Assembly: GCA_964370015.1 (NCBI GenBank)
Contig: CAYJHD010000038.1
Coordinates: forward strand, 1-18,222
Origin: CAYJAD01 sp964370015
GTDB lineage: Bacteria; Desulfobacterota; Desulfovibrionia; Desulfovibrionales; Desulfovibrionaceae
Direction of reading: 5' to 3'
DNA length: 18,222 bases
Shown here: one piece after another, positions 7,428 to 13,983 of the stretch
Layout: each line of letters starts with the position of its first letter
Numbering within the stretch: position 1 is the first letter of the stretch
Made by a program: the position numbers and the translations under genes
Notes under the pieces: model-generated
Told to the model about the DNA's origin: nothing
Seen by the model: the letters and a program-made list of their open reading frames with translations, nothing else
The model's database searches: none

Positions 7428-7512
7428 GCGAGAATGGCGGAATTGGTAGACGCACTGGACTTAGAATCCAGCGCCGTACGGCGTAAGAGTTCAAATCTCT
7501 TTTCTCGCACCA
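7428..7512 (+). tRNA. tRNA-Leu (anticodon UAG)
   Basis: An 85-nt class II tRNA. The acceptor stem GCGAGAA (7428-7434) pairs with TTCTCGC (7502-7508), followed by discriminator A and an encoded CCA (7510-7512). The anticodon stem CTGGA/TCCAG encloses the loop CTTAGAA, giving anticodon TAG at 7462-7464, which reads CUN leucine codons. A long variable arm (around GCCGTACGGC) and a T-arm with TTCAAAT confirm leucine identity. It has its own promoter and terminator. Confidence 0.97.
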
Positions 7513-7523
7513 TTAAGAACTTT

Positions 7524-7554
7524 GGCTAGTTAGCAATAACTAGCCTTTTCTTTT
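7524..7554 (+). terminator. Intrinsic terminator of tRNA-Leu
   Basis: A 9-bp perfect stem GGCTAGTTA (7524-7532)/TAACTAGCC (7537-7545) closes a GCAA loop and is followed by TTTTCTTTT. It lies 12 nt after the tRNA CCA end. Confidence 0.95.
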
Positions 7555-7626
7555 ATGTCGCTTTAGGTCATCTCTGCAAAAATATTTTAAGTAGTGAATC
7601 AATATAAGAATAATGGGATTTCTAGT

Positions 7627-8370
7627 ATGAAAAACTTTTTCGTTCCGTTTATCCGAAATATAAAAAAACTAGGGGCAGGGATTTTTTCGCTGTACATAGC
7701 CATAGTCTTCTTACTCATCATATCGATATCACTTACAGCCTTGCATACATACTTTTCACTTACCTATCTGCCAACAGAAGAAAACAGTATGACAGACACT
7801 AAAACCATAAAGAAAAATAATATAGAGACTAAGGTCGAGAACAATAAGACAATCAGGTACGTCATTGATGTCATGGACGATCTTATACCAACATTACTAA
7901 CCTTAGTGACTTCTTTACTTACATTTTCAAGCATAGGATTAGCTCTGGTGGGAGCTAGAGTATCCATTGCGCCTACTCTTCGTGTCATTGCCAAAAAGGA
8001 AGGCAACAACACGATAATGTATGCAGAAAATATAGGGAAAGGCCCGCTAGTCTTAACTAATATAAAATCTAGCCCACACATCTCCTATGGATGCAGCGCA
8101 GAATCACTAGAGCACCTTAAAAAAGTAACTCAAAGTATAAACGAATCCTACCCAGTGTCATTAGCAGAAAAAGAACAAATAATATTACTGAAGTATGAAA
8201 ATAAAAAACATTTTCATGGAAAAATCATGGAAACATTACGTTGCACGAATTTTGTAGCAAATTTTACTGATACTTTAGGCAACAGTTATGAGCAAAAAAT
8301 AAAGCCTGAAGTATACACTGATTATGAAGAAAGAATTCAGCAAGCAAATACAAAGCCTTCGAACACATAG
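7627..8370 (+). CDS. Unrecognised two-pass membrane protein
   Basis: I do not recognise this gene. From the ATG at 7627 it encodes 247 residues; a GTG 33 nt upstream is an alternative but has no ribosome binding site, and MKNFFVPFIRNIKKLG followed by a hydrophobic stretch looks like a natural start. Membrane segments are predicted by eye at about residues 17-45 and 87-113, separated by a charged, polar loop (about 50-85). The C-terminal part (about 115-247) is soluble and probably beta-rich, with an AENIGKGPLVLTNI stretch. The coding sequence is visibly richer in A/T than the flanking housekeeping genes and follows a tRNA gene, which hints at acquisition; no repeated tRNA end, integrase or attachment site is seen. 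It stands alone between two terminators. Confidence 0.75.
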   Translation: MKNFFVPFIRNIKKLGAGIFSLYIAIVFLLIISISLTALHTYFSLTYLPTEENSMTDTKTIKKNNIETKVENNKTIRYVIDVMDDLIPTLLTLVTSLLTFSSIGLALVGARVSIAPTLRVIAKKEGNNTIMYAENIGKGPLVLTNIKSSPHISYGCSAESLEHLKKVTQSINESYPVSLAEKEQIILLKYENKKHFHGKIMETLRCTNFVANFTDTLGNSYEQKIKPEVYTDYEERIQQANTKPSNT

Positions 8371-8405
8371 ACATAAAAGATTAAGCTGAAAACTTTCATA
8401 AAAAG

Positions 8406-8443
8406 CCCACCTAAGTATAAACCTTAGATGGGATTTTTATTTT
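8406..8443. terminator. Bidirectional terminator between the membrane-protein gene and the NimA-like gene
   Basis: CCCACCTAAG (8406-8415) pairs with CTTAGATGGG (8423-8432) with one mismatch around a 7-nt loop. A T-run follows on the plus strand (8434-8438, 8440-8443), and five As precede it (8400-8404), giving a U-run on the minus strand. It can therefore serve both convergent genes. Confidence 0.85.
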
Positions 8444-8479
8444 ATATTCTGCCCCATTGTGCACGGTAGCATCATATGT

Positions 8480-8965
8480 CTATAGCACTTCACTCAATTT
8501 CACGGATGCATCCTTACCCTTACCGCAAATGCTTTCCACGGTGATGCAAACAACGCATGTTTTGGCAATCATATGGTGTGTTGCGGGTTGCTCACATGCG
8601 GCATCATAGCGTTTGGCAAGAGCATCCAGCACTAGGCCTTTTTCGGCTGTATCTTCCACCACATGGGCTAAGCCCGTGCCGATGATGGATCTATATACAG
8701 TGGAAGCATCCTCGCGCACAATGACCACGTCCACAGCAGTGCTAAAGCCCACCTTGGGATTGGCTTTAATACAGGCTAATTTACGCCCTTCCAAAGCACT
8801 ATGAAAATAGATTTTTTCATTAAGGTACACAAAGTTAAGCGGAACTATATACGGAGCCTCTTGTGCTGAAAAGGCCACATATATATCATCGGCGCGCTGT
8901 AAAACATCAGTAATAAATTCTGGCTCTCTTCTTTCAAGATTTTTCCGGCGCATGGCAGTGTGCAT
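8480..8965 (-). CDS. NimA-like / pyridoxamine 5'-phosphate oxidase-fold flavin protein
   Basis: A 161-residue protein of the split-barrel FMN-binding fold related to NimA nitroimidazole-resistance proteins and the pyridoxamine-phosphate-oxidase-like group. Typical features are MRRKNLERR near the start, ITDVLQRADDIYVAFSAQEAPYIVPLNFVYLNEKIYFHSALEGRK (residues 19-62) with its conserved histidine, and ANPKVGFSTAVD after it. These proteins usually bind flavin or haem and reduce small molecules or protect against oxidants; the actual substrate here is unknown, and resistance should not be assumed. Either the ATG at 8965 or the in-frame ATG at 8953 could be the start; the ribosome binding site is weak for both. 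It is a single gene, convergent with the membrane-protein gene. Confidence 0.85.
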   Translation of the reverse strand: MHTAMRRKNLERREPEFITDVLQRADDIYVAFSAQEAPYIVPLNFVYLNEKIYFHSALEGRKLACIKANPKVGFSTAVDVVIVREDASTVYRSIIGTGLAHVVEDTAEKGLVLDALAKRYDAACEQPATHHMIAKTCVVCITVESICGKGKDASVKLSEVL

Positions 8966-9371
8966 AATAATCGTCCATAAAGTAAATTTGTGTTACTTGC
9001 ATCTTCAAAATATGCTTTGAGACTAAGGCTGAAAACTATTATGAAGTTGATACCGTGTAACCCCTATCACCCAGAGTAATCGAAAAGACATACTTTGCAA
9101 AGCCCCACATGGGCAAAGCACTTCTTATCTTCTATCCGTCCCTTTAAAAGTTCATACCATGTGCACGCCTAAACGAATGAATATTATTAGCAATTTTCCC
9201 CATATCTAACCCCATGCCTTTGGGAAGCAATTTAACTTGCAAAGCCCCCAAGTAATGTCTTATATAAAAATAATAGCGCACAAATGAAGTCAACACTCTT
9301 TTTGCGTCCCCATTCTTGAGCCCACACTGAGCTCATGCAAATATTTTTGACCTTGGTTTTAGGAGAATTCC
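8966..9371. other. Divergent intergenic region, NimA-like gene to UDP-sugar dehydrogenase
   Basis: About 405 A/T-rich bases. It contains a hairpin at 9093-9118 (CTTTGC/GCAAAG), an exact 12-bp direct repeat TTGCAAAGCCCC at 9095-9106 and 9237-9248, an 8-bp palindrome TGAGCTCA at 9328-9335, and a weak candidate promoter TTGAGC (9316-9321)-17 nt-AAATAT (9339-9344) with TG-C before the -10. AGGAG for the downstream gene is at 9361-9365. No gene is seen. Confidence 0.5.
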
Positions 9372-10682
9372 ATGCTCACATACGAAATGCTTGAAAATAA
9401 AGAAACAAAAGTCGCTGTGGTGGGGCTTGGCTATGTGGGCTTACCCCTCACAATATCTTTAGCCAAAAAATTTGACGTCATTGGCTTTGACATCAATGCA
9501 GAACGCGTTGCCATGCTCAATAAAGGCCAAGACATCACCCTGGAAGTGGAAGAAAGCGAATTATGCAGCACCACGGCACAATTCACCTGCGATGCCACGT
9601 TGCTCAAGCAAGCCCATGTCATCATTGTGGCTGTGCCCACCCCTGTGGACGATCACTGCACGCCGGACTTGCGCCCTGTTTTGGGAGCTAGTAAATCTGT
9701 GGGGCAAAACATGCCCAAGCATTGCATTGTGTGCTACGAATCCACGGTCTATCCCGGCGTCACCGAAGAAGAGTGCATTCCTGTGCTGGAGCGTGAATCC
9801 GGATTAACCTTTGGGCAAGATTTCACCGTGGGCTATTCTCCTGAACGTATCAACCCAGGCGATAAGGTCAATCGCTTGGAAAGCATTTGCAAAGTGGTGG
9901 CCGGATCCGACGATGCCACGGCAGATATTTTAGTGAAGCTCTACGGTGCCATCATAACCGCGGGCATTCATAAAGCCCCCACCATTAAAGTGGCTGAAGC
10001 GTGCAAGGTCATCGAAAACACCCAGCGCGACATTAATATAGCCCTCATCAATGAACTGGCTCTTATCTTCAACAAGATGGACATAGACACCTTGGATGTG
10101 TTGCAAGCTTCCGGCACCAAATGGAATTTCTTGCCCTTCCGTCCCGGCCTTGTGGGCGGACATTGCATTGGTGTGGACCCATATTATCTCACCTATAAAG
10201 CCCAAGAAATTGGTTACCACCCCGAAATCATCTTGGCAGGGCGTCGCATCAATTCCGGCATGGGTAAATACATTGCCAGCACCTGCGTGAAAAAACTCAT
10301 TGAAGCCGACCATGGTGTGAAAAACGCGCGCGTGGGCATTTTAGGGTTTACCTTTAAAGAAAACGTGCCCGACATTCGCAACACCCGCGTCATTGATATT
10401 GTGCAGGAGCTCAAGGAATTTGGCATAGAAGCCTTGGTTTATGACCCTGTGGCCCATGCCGATGAAGTGAAGGACGAGTATCAATTTGACCTTACCCCGC
10501 TGGAGCACATGAGCAAGCTAGACGCCCTTATTTTGGCTGTGCCTCACGAAGAGTTTAAAAACTTTGGCGTGGCAAAAATCCAAAATATGTTTGGCGACAA
10601 TACTGTCACTTTGCTTGATATTAAAAGCTTTTGGGATAGAGATGCCATGACCAAGGCCGGATTTAATTTGTGGAGATTGTAA
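9372..10682 (+). CDS. tviB: UDP-N-acetylhexosamine 6-dehydrogenase (TviB/WbpA type)
   Basis: A cytoplasmic NAD-dependent dehydrogenase that oxidises C6 of a UDP-sugar to the uronic acid for surface polysaccharide. The 436 residues show the N-terminal Rossmann motif GLGYVGLP (18-25) and FDIN (39-42), VPTP (88-91), ESTVYPGVTEEE (123-134), GYSPERINPGDK, the central helix EACKVIENTQRDINIALINE, the catalytic Cys265 in GGHCIGVDPYYLT, and the C-terminal GFTFKENVPDIRNTR. The ERINPGDK and PFRPGLVGGHCIGVDPYY blocks match, from memory, the Vi-antigen TviB and WbpA enzymes better than UDP-glucose dehydrogenase, so a UDP-GlcNAc or UDP-GalNAc substrate is likely. AGGAG lies 6 nt before the ATG. It is a solitary gene here, with no epimerase or glycosyltransferase next to it. 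Confidence 0.92.
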   Translation: MLTYEMLENKETKVAVVGLGYVGLPLTISLAKKFDVIGFDINAERVAMLNKGQDITLEVEESELCSTTAQFTCDATLLKQAHVIIVAVPTPVDDHCTPDLRPVLGASKSVGQNMPKHCIVCYESTVYPGVTEEECIPVLERESGLTFGQDFTVGYSPERINPGDKVNRLESICKVVAGSDDATADILVKLYGAIITAGIHKAPTIKVAEACKVIENTQRDINIALINELALIFNKMDIDTLDVLQASGTKWNFLPFRPGLVGGHCIGVDPYYLTYKAQEIGYHPEIILAGRRINSGMGKYIASTCVKKLIEADHGVKNARVGILGFTFKENVPDIRNTRVIDIVQELKEFGIEALVYDPVAHADEVKDEYQFDLTPLEHMSKLDALILAVPHEEFKNFGVAKIQNMFGDNTVTLLDIKSFWDRDAMTKAGFNLWRL

Positions 10683-10699
10683 GATAGCTATCTTTTTTT
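10681..10699 (+). terminator. Weak terminator of the UDP-sugar dehydrogenase gene
   Basis: AAGAT (10681-10685) and ATCTT (10690-10694) close an AGCT loop and run into seven Ts. The short stem overlaps the stop codon. A stronger bidirectional terminator follows at 10943-10973. Confidence 0.5.
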
Positions 10700-10739
10700 G
10701 TATTTTATCTCATCTGAAACATACATTTTATAATTCTAT

Positions 10740-10921
10740 ATTGCGGAAAATCTCGCTTTCAAAGATGGTGTATTGCCGCAATTAAAGTTTTTTGGAAAGG
10801 CCTACCCAAAGGGCGCGAAGCGTTCCCGTTAGCGAGTCTACATGCTTTACGGGAATAGAGCGTAAAACGGGTTTGGGGCCAATTTAGATGGGGGCTTTTG
10901 TTTCACAAAAGGTTTTCACCC
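10740..10921 (+). repeat. Dispersed hairpin repeat, copy A2, interrupted
   Basis: 10740-10796 matches the minus strand of 6242-6299 (ATTGCGG start, TTTCAAAG, TTAAAGTTTTTTGGA end). The hairpin part of the element resumes at 10887 with GATGGGGG, a CTTTTG/CAAAAG stem and AAAAGGTTTTCACCC, a degenerate form of AAAAGGTTTCCCCC in copy A1. Between them, 10797-10886 is extra DNA absent from A1. Confidence 0.7.
10797..10886 (+). repeat. Nested inverted-repeat insert inside copy A2
   Basis: About 90 bases not present in copy A1. The outer ends can pair (GGCCTACCCAAA, 10799-10810, with TTTGGGGCC, 10872-10880, imperfectly), and an inner perfect pair TTCCCGT (10823-10829)/ACGGGAA (10849-10855) lies inside. 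The arrangement suggests a second small structured element inserted in the first, or a longer variant of it. Confidence 0.4.
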
Positions 10922-10942
10922 AACAAACTTTTCCAGTAAAGA

Positions 10943-10973
10943 AAAACCCCGTAAGCAATGCTCACGGGGTTTT
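10943..10973. terminator. Bidirectional terminator between the dehydrogenase and cstA
   Basis: A 10-bp perfect stem AAAACCCCGT (10943-10952)/ACGGGGTTTT (10964-10973), with AGC/GCT extending it inside the loop. T-rich sequence follows on the plus strand, and AAAGAAAAA on the left gives a U-run on the minus strand. It lies 27 nt beyond the cstA stop codon. Confidence 0.92.
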
Positions 10974-10999
10974 ATTATATCTACTGATTACTTATGCTT

Positions 11000-12439
11000 T
11001 TAGCATTCCAACTCTTGAGCAGAAGCATTGCTGGGCATTTTCTTACCAAGCAAAAGGAAAGCCACCAGCACCACGGCACCCGCGGCGGCTCCAATCCATG
11101 TGGAAAGGGTAATGTCCAAGCTAAAGCCTATCTTATTATTGCACAAGTAGGTGATGCACACCACAGTCATGAAGGTGGCCGGCAAGGAGGCAATCCAATG
11201 GAAACGATCACGACGGATGAGATACACAGCTACGGCCCACAAGGTGATGCCAGCCATGGTTTGGTTGGCCCAGCCAAAATAACGCCAAATGACGCTAAAA
11301 TCCACGAAAGTTAAAGCAATGCCACCGGCAAAAAGCGGTACAGCCATGAAGAGGCGGTTCTTAACGGGTTGTTGATCCACATGGCAGATTTCCGCAAGCA
11401 TGAGACGAGCACTGCGGAAAGCCGTATCCCCTGTGGAAATGGGCAATATGATAACACCAAGCACAGCCAAGATACCACCCACAGGACCCAAGAGAGCCAT
11501 GGAGATTTCTTTCACCACAAGGTTGGGTGTGCCGGCGGTGATGACATCTTGCAAAGATTGTGGGCTGTCGTAGAAAGAAAGACCCAATGTCACCCACACA
11601 AGCGCCAATATGCCCTCGGCAATCATGGCACCATAGAAAATTTTACGACCGCTCTTTTCATCCTTCACGCAACGAGCCATCATGGGCGATTGCGTGGCAT
11701 GGAAACCACTAATGGCACCGCAAGCAATGGTGATAAAGAGCAAAGGCCAAGTGGAAAGGCCGCTGGGGTTCATATTAACGGTCACATCGGCATTGGGGAT
11801 GATGGTATACCCTTGGAATACCAACGCGCCCATGAGGCCAAAAGCCATGACCAAGAGCAAGATGGCAAAGAAAGGATAAATACGGCCGATGATAGCATTG
11901 ATGGGAAGCACCGTGGCAAGGAAATAATAGGCAAAAATAAGGCAAGACCAAAAGAGCACGTTGACGCTGGTCATATTGGCAAGGAGAGCCGCAGGTCCTA
12001 GCACAAACACCGCACCCACCAGCACCAAGAAGCCAATGGCAAAGGCTTGCATGAAGCGACGCACTCCACCACCAAGGTTACGACCAATGACTTCATGATA
12101 GGAAGCACCGCCATAACGCAAGCTAATCATACCGGCGCAATAATCATGCACAGCACCGGCAAAAATACAGCCGAAAACCACCCAAAGCAATGCCGCAGGG
12201 CCGTACACAGCACCCAAAATGGGACCAAGCACCGGCCCAAGACCGGCAATATTCAACAACTGAATAAGGAAAATCTTTTTGTTGGGCAGTGGCATATAGT
12301 CCACATTGTCCGCACGGCTTTGCACCGGAGTGCTACGCGAATTATCCGTATTGAAAACTTTTTCCACAAAGGCGCCATAAAGGACATACCCACCAATGAG
12401 AAGGGCCACACTGCCCAAAAATAACATTGCTCCTGACAT
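11000..12439 (-). CDS. cstA: CstA-family carbon starvation protein / pyruvate-type transporter
   Basis: A polytopic inner-membrane transporter. CstA-family proteins take up pyruvate or peptides, often when preferred carbon is short. From the ATG at 12439 it has 479 residues: the short form of the family, compared with about 700 in E. coli CstA. Conserved blocks are DNVDYMPLPNKK near residue 45, IAGLGPVLGPILGAVYGP, VHDYCAGMISLRYGG, ISGFHATQSPMMARC and ISTGDTAFRSARLML, with more than ten hydrophobic segments. I choose 12439 because GGGAG sits 5 nt upstream; the in-frame ATG 15 nt earlier would put that site inside the gene. The leader contains alternative pairings that could control translation. 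Substrate is not fixed by sequence. Confidence 0.93.
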   Translation of the reverse strand: MSGAMLFLGSVALLIGGYVLYGAFVEKVFNTDNSRSTPVQSRADNVDYMPLPNKKIFLIQLLNIAGLGPVLGPILGAVYGPAALLWVVFGCIFAGAVHDYCAGMISLRYGGASYHEVIGRNLGGGVRRFMQAFAIGFLVLVGAVFVLGPAALLANMTSVNVLFWSCLIFAYYFLATVLPINAIIGRIYPFFAILLLVMAFGLMGALVFQGYTIIPNADVTVNMNPSGLSTWPLLFITIACGAISGFHATQSPMMARCVKDEKSGRKIFYGAMIAEGILALVWVTLGLSFYDSPQSLQDVITAGTPNLVVKEISMALLGPVGGILAVLGVIILPISTGDTAFRSARLMLAEICHVDQQPVKNRLFMAVPLFAGGIALTFVDFSVIWRYFGWANQTMAGITLWAVAVYLIRRDRFHWIASLPATFMTVVCITYLCNNKIGFSLDITLSTWIGAAAGAVVLVAFLLLGKKMPSNASAQELEC

Positions 12440-12527
12440 TTTTTCTCCCTGCATTTTCTGCCTTTTGGCAGAATAACTCCACTAAAGTAACTCTTCTTCG
12501 CTGATTTCACGGGGCCGGGCAGAAAAA
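12440..12527 (-). promoter_or_regulatory. cstA leader with alternative stems over the ribosome binding site
   Basis: In the minus-strand RNA, a 7-bp hairpin TTCTGCC-AAAA-GGCAGAA (12473-12456) sits just before the ribosome binding site GGGAG (12449-12445). A distal TTTTTCTGCCC (12527-12517) can pair instead with GGCAGAAAA of that hairpin (9 bp), or with GGGAGAAAAA (12449-12440, one bulged G), which would hide the ribosome binding site. The complementarity is read from sequence; a switching role is inference. Confidence 0.45.
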
Positions 12528-12545
12528 CTGTCACAAAAACCTAAA

Positions 12546-12575
12546 ATCATAACAAAAGAACATCCTAAGCCACAA
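12546..12575 (-). promoter_or_regulatory. Candidate promoter of cstA
   Basis: On the minus strand TTGTGG (12575-12570), an 18-nt spacer and TATGAT (12551-12546) preceded by TG-T, an extended -10. The start would fall near 12539 and give a leader of about 100 nt. Confidence 0.45.
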
Positions 12576-12677
12576 TTTGCATCTGGTATCAAATTATTCT
12601 CACATATGCAAGTAGCACTCACCCAAAGGCATTCTCTCATATCTCACAATTTTATTTATAAAAATAAAATATACACA

Positions 12678-12714
12678 GAAAAAGAGCCGCTCTTCGCAAG
12701 GAAAAACGACTCTT
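12678..12714 (-). terminator. Probable terminator of the PEP-CTERM gene
   Basis: On the minus strand AAGAGTCG (12714-12707) pairs with CGGCTCTT (12689-12682), with one mismatch, around a 17-nt loop; the 3' arm runs into TTTTT and then C. It lies about 115 nt after the stop codon. Confidence 0.6.
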
Positions 12715-12830
12715 CTTCTAAAATATTTTGCTATTTTGATGCACATACATCCATGGGCGTGCACCCAGCGTAACACGTATGGTATTCACCTCAGTGGAAC
12801 ACACTATACAAAATAATTATTCACTCTGCC

Positions 12831-13490
12831 CTATTGTTGCGCATGCTTATTGCGGCGACGCTTAATGGCACCTAGGCCGGCAAGTCCGGCACCCATGAGC
12901 AACATGGTTGCTGGCTCCGGTGTGGGCTGTGGGCCTTCGGCTGGCCATGATTCAATGAAAACATCAAATTTTATGGGCATATCATCAGTAATGGCTTCAT
13001 AAACTTCATACCCCTCAAGCCCTATGTAAGAATAATATTCAGGCTCGTACATGGCTCTAAAGCCAAATTGATAATAATTACCATCGAAGATAAATGTTTG
13101 TGTGTCAGGCACATCAAATATGGGGCCCACTGTGATCATATTAGATTCCAAAAAGGCCGTAATCCCTGTATCATATTCAAACATAACAAAATCTCCAATT
13201 GCATTAGTAAAAGTCATATAACTTGTGACTTGAGCAGATTGGTTAAACGTGCTATGTTTAGTATGAATTTCGAAAGTATCATAGCCCCCATATTCATTGG
13301 CCGTGAGTGTTCTAGATTCCACATTTACATTCTCAAAAAAACCACCTGTCCCCTGAGAACCCGGTGCATCATGCGTCAAAATATCTTGAGAAAAGGTGTA
13401 CGTCCAATCGTAAATGGTTGCAGATTGCGCAACGGGTGCCATGCTTAAAACAAGTGCTAACAATCCAAAAGATAAAATTTTCTTCATCAT
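12831..13490 (-). CDS. PEP-CTERM sorting-domain exported protein
   Basis: A 219-residue exported protein. Residues 1-24 are a Sec signal peptide (MMKKILSF, hydrophobic core, AQSA). The C-terminus has the PEP-CTERM signal: PTPEPATM with Pro-Glu-Pro at 191-193, a hydrophobic helix (about 195-209) and RRR at 211-213. Such tails are recognised and cleaved by exosortase, in organisms that make exopolysaccharide. The mature part is rich in Tyr, Phe, Asp and Glu, lacks cysteine, and looks like a beta-rich secreted domain I do not recognise. GGGAT lies about 7 nt upstream. No exosortase gene is in the window, so the processing enzyme must be elsewhere. The gene is transcribed alone, divergent from the symporter, and ends in its own terminator. 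Confidence 0.88.
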   Translation of the reverse strand: MMKKILSFGLLALVLSMAPVAQSATIYDWTYTFSQDILTHDAPGSQGTGGFFENVNVESRTLTANEYGGYDTFEIHTKHSTFNQSAQVTSYMTFTNAIGDFVMFEYDTGITAFLESNMITVGPIFDVPDTQTFIFDGNYYQFGFRAMYEPEYYSYIGLEGYEVYEAITDDMPIKFDVFIESWPAEGPQPTPEPATMLLMGAGLAGLGAIKRRRNKHAQQ

Positions 13491-13819
13491 ACTTCATCCC
13501 TTTTTATGATAGTTACTAAAAATGCGAGATATGAAAATCCCCACAGGCCTCACGAGTATTAATTTAGCAAAAAATATTCCACTGATAATTATTTGAATTT
13601 TATATTTTTATTTCTCTACACATCGAAAACTGTGTAAAGGAACTCGACACTTTTGTCGGAGAAATTAACATCCATTTACATATCTTTTGACCGACTCATG
13701 GCAAGCACGCCTACACTGTCAACGCTCCATTGCCCTTGCCCAACAAAAAAACTCTTGACAATTTCTTCCGTTTGGGGAAAAGTGACCGAACTACAAATAA
13801 GGAATGCACATGCATAATT

Positions 13820-13889
13820 TACAAAACTTCTTTTTTAGCTTTTTTAGCTTTTTTATCCAGCCTGTAGCTTTGCGGGGGGAAGTTTTGTA
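13820..13889 (+). repeat. 11-bp inverted repeat enclosing TTTTTTAGC iterations
   Basis: TACAAAACTTC (13820-13830) is perfectly complementary to GAAGTTTTGTA (13879-13889). The 48-nt interior opens with two exact copies of the 9-mer TTTTTTAGC (13831-13848) and a third partial copy (13849-13855), then a C/G-richer part ending in six Gs. In RNA it would form a long hairpin just ahead of the symporter's terminator. Function is unknown. Confidence 0.7.
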
Positions 13890-13923
13890 GTATTCTTTAA
13901 AAAGTAGTAAAGAAAACACAAGC

Positions 13924-13955
13924 AAGCCGTTTCCGCAAGGAGACGGCTTTTTTTT
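13924..13955 (+). terminator. Intrinsic terminator in the symporter leader
   Basis: An 11-bp stem with one G-U pair, AAGCCGTTTCC (13924-13934)/GGAGACGGCTT (13939-13949), closes a GCAA loop and runs into eight Ts (13948-13955). It lies 28 nt before the symporter start codon, and no plus-strand gene ends upstream of it, so it most likely acts as an attenuator or ends a small RNA. Confidence 0.9.
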
Positions 13956-13983
13956 GTAACTCAAAACACAAGAGGACATGGAC

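Larger units (their letters stand above)
10683..10999. other. Convergent intergenic region between the dehydrogenase and cstA
   Basis: About 315 bases between two convergent genes. It is almost filled by the weak terminator, the interrupted repeat copy A2 (10740-10921) and a strong bidirectional terminator (10943-10973). No gene is seen. Confidence 0.7.
12440..12830. other. Intergenic region between the PEP-CTERM gene and cstA
   Basis: About 390 A/T-rich bases between two minus-strand genes. It carries the cstA leader and promoter candidate (12440-12575) and the terminator-like hairpin of the upstream PEP-CTERM gene (12678-12714). Nothing recognisable is seen in 12576-12677 or 12715-12830. 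Confidence 0.6.
13491..13983. other. Divergent region between the PEP-CTERM gene and the symporter
   Basis: About 490 A/T-rich bases. From left to right: a possible minus-strand promoter with TATAAA (13604-13599) but a poor -35; an ACACA/TGTGT hairpin (13618-13635) and a CTCGACA/TGTCGGAG hairpin with one bulge beside it; a TTGACC-19 nt-TACACT pair (13687-13717); an isolated perfect TTGACA (13755-13760) without a good -10; a large inverted repeat (13820-13889); a 6-bp TTCTTT/AAAGAA hairpin (13893-13914); and an intrinsic terminator (13924-13955). No convincing gene is present. Confidence 0.55.

Noticed and set aside
7428..8480. Genomic island integrated at tRNA-Leu
   Set aside because: No integrase and no repeated tRNA 3' end was found downstream; only one AT-rich gene is present, so this remains only a suggestion.
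8480..8965. Calling the NimA-like protein an antibiotic resistance gene
   Set aside because: The fold family has many members without that activity, and sequence alone does not show nitroimidazole reduction.
11369..12001. 210-codon open frame antisense to cstA
   Set aside because: Lies wholly within cstA, rich in His/Thr/Gly as expected from a complement of a membrane-protein gene, no ribosome binding site.
13857..13879. Minus-strand string GCAAAGCTACAGGCT resembling part of the cyclic-di-GMP-I (GEMM) riboswitch core
   Set aside because: The other conserved blocks and both receptor helices are absent around it, so the likeness is probably chance.
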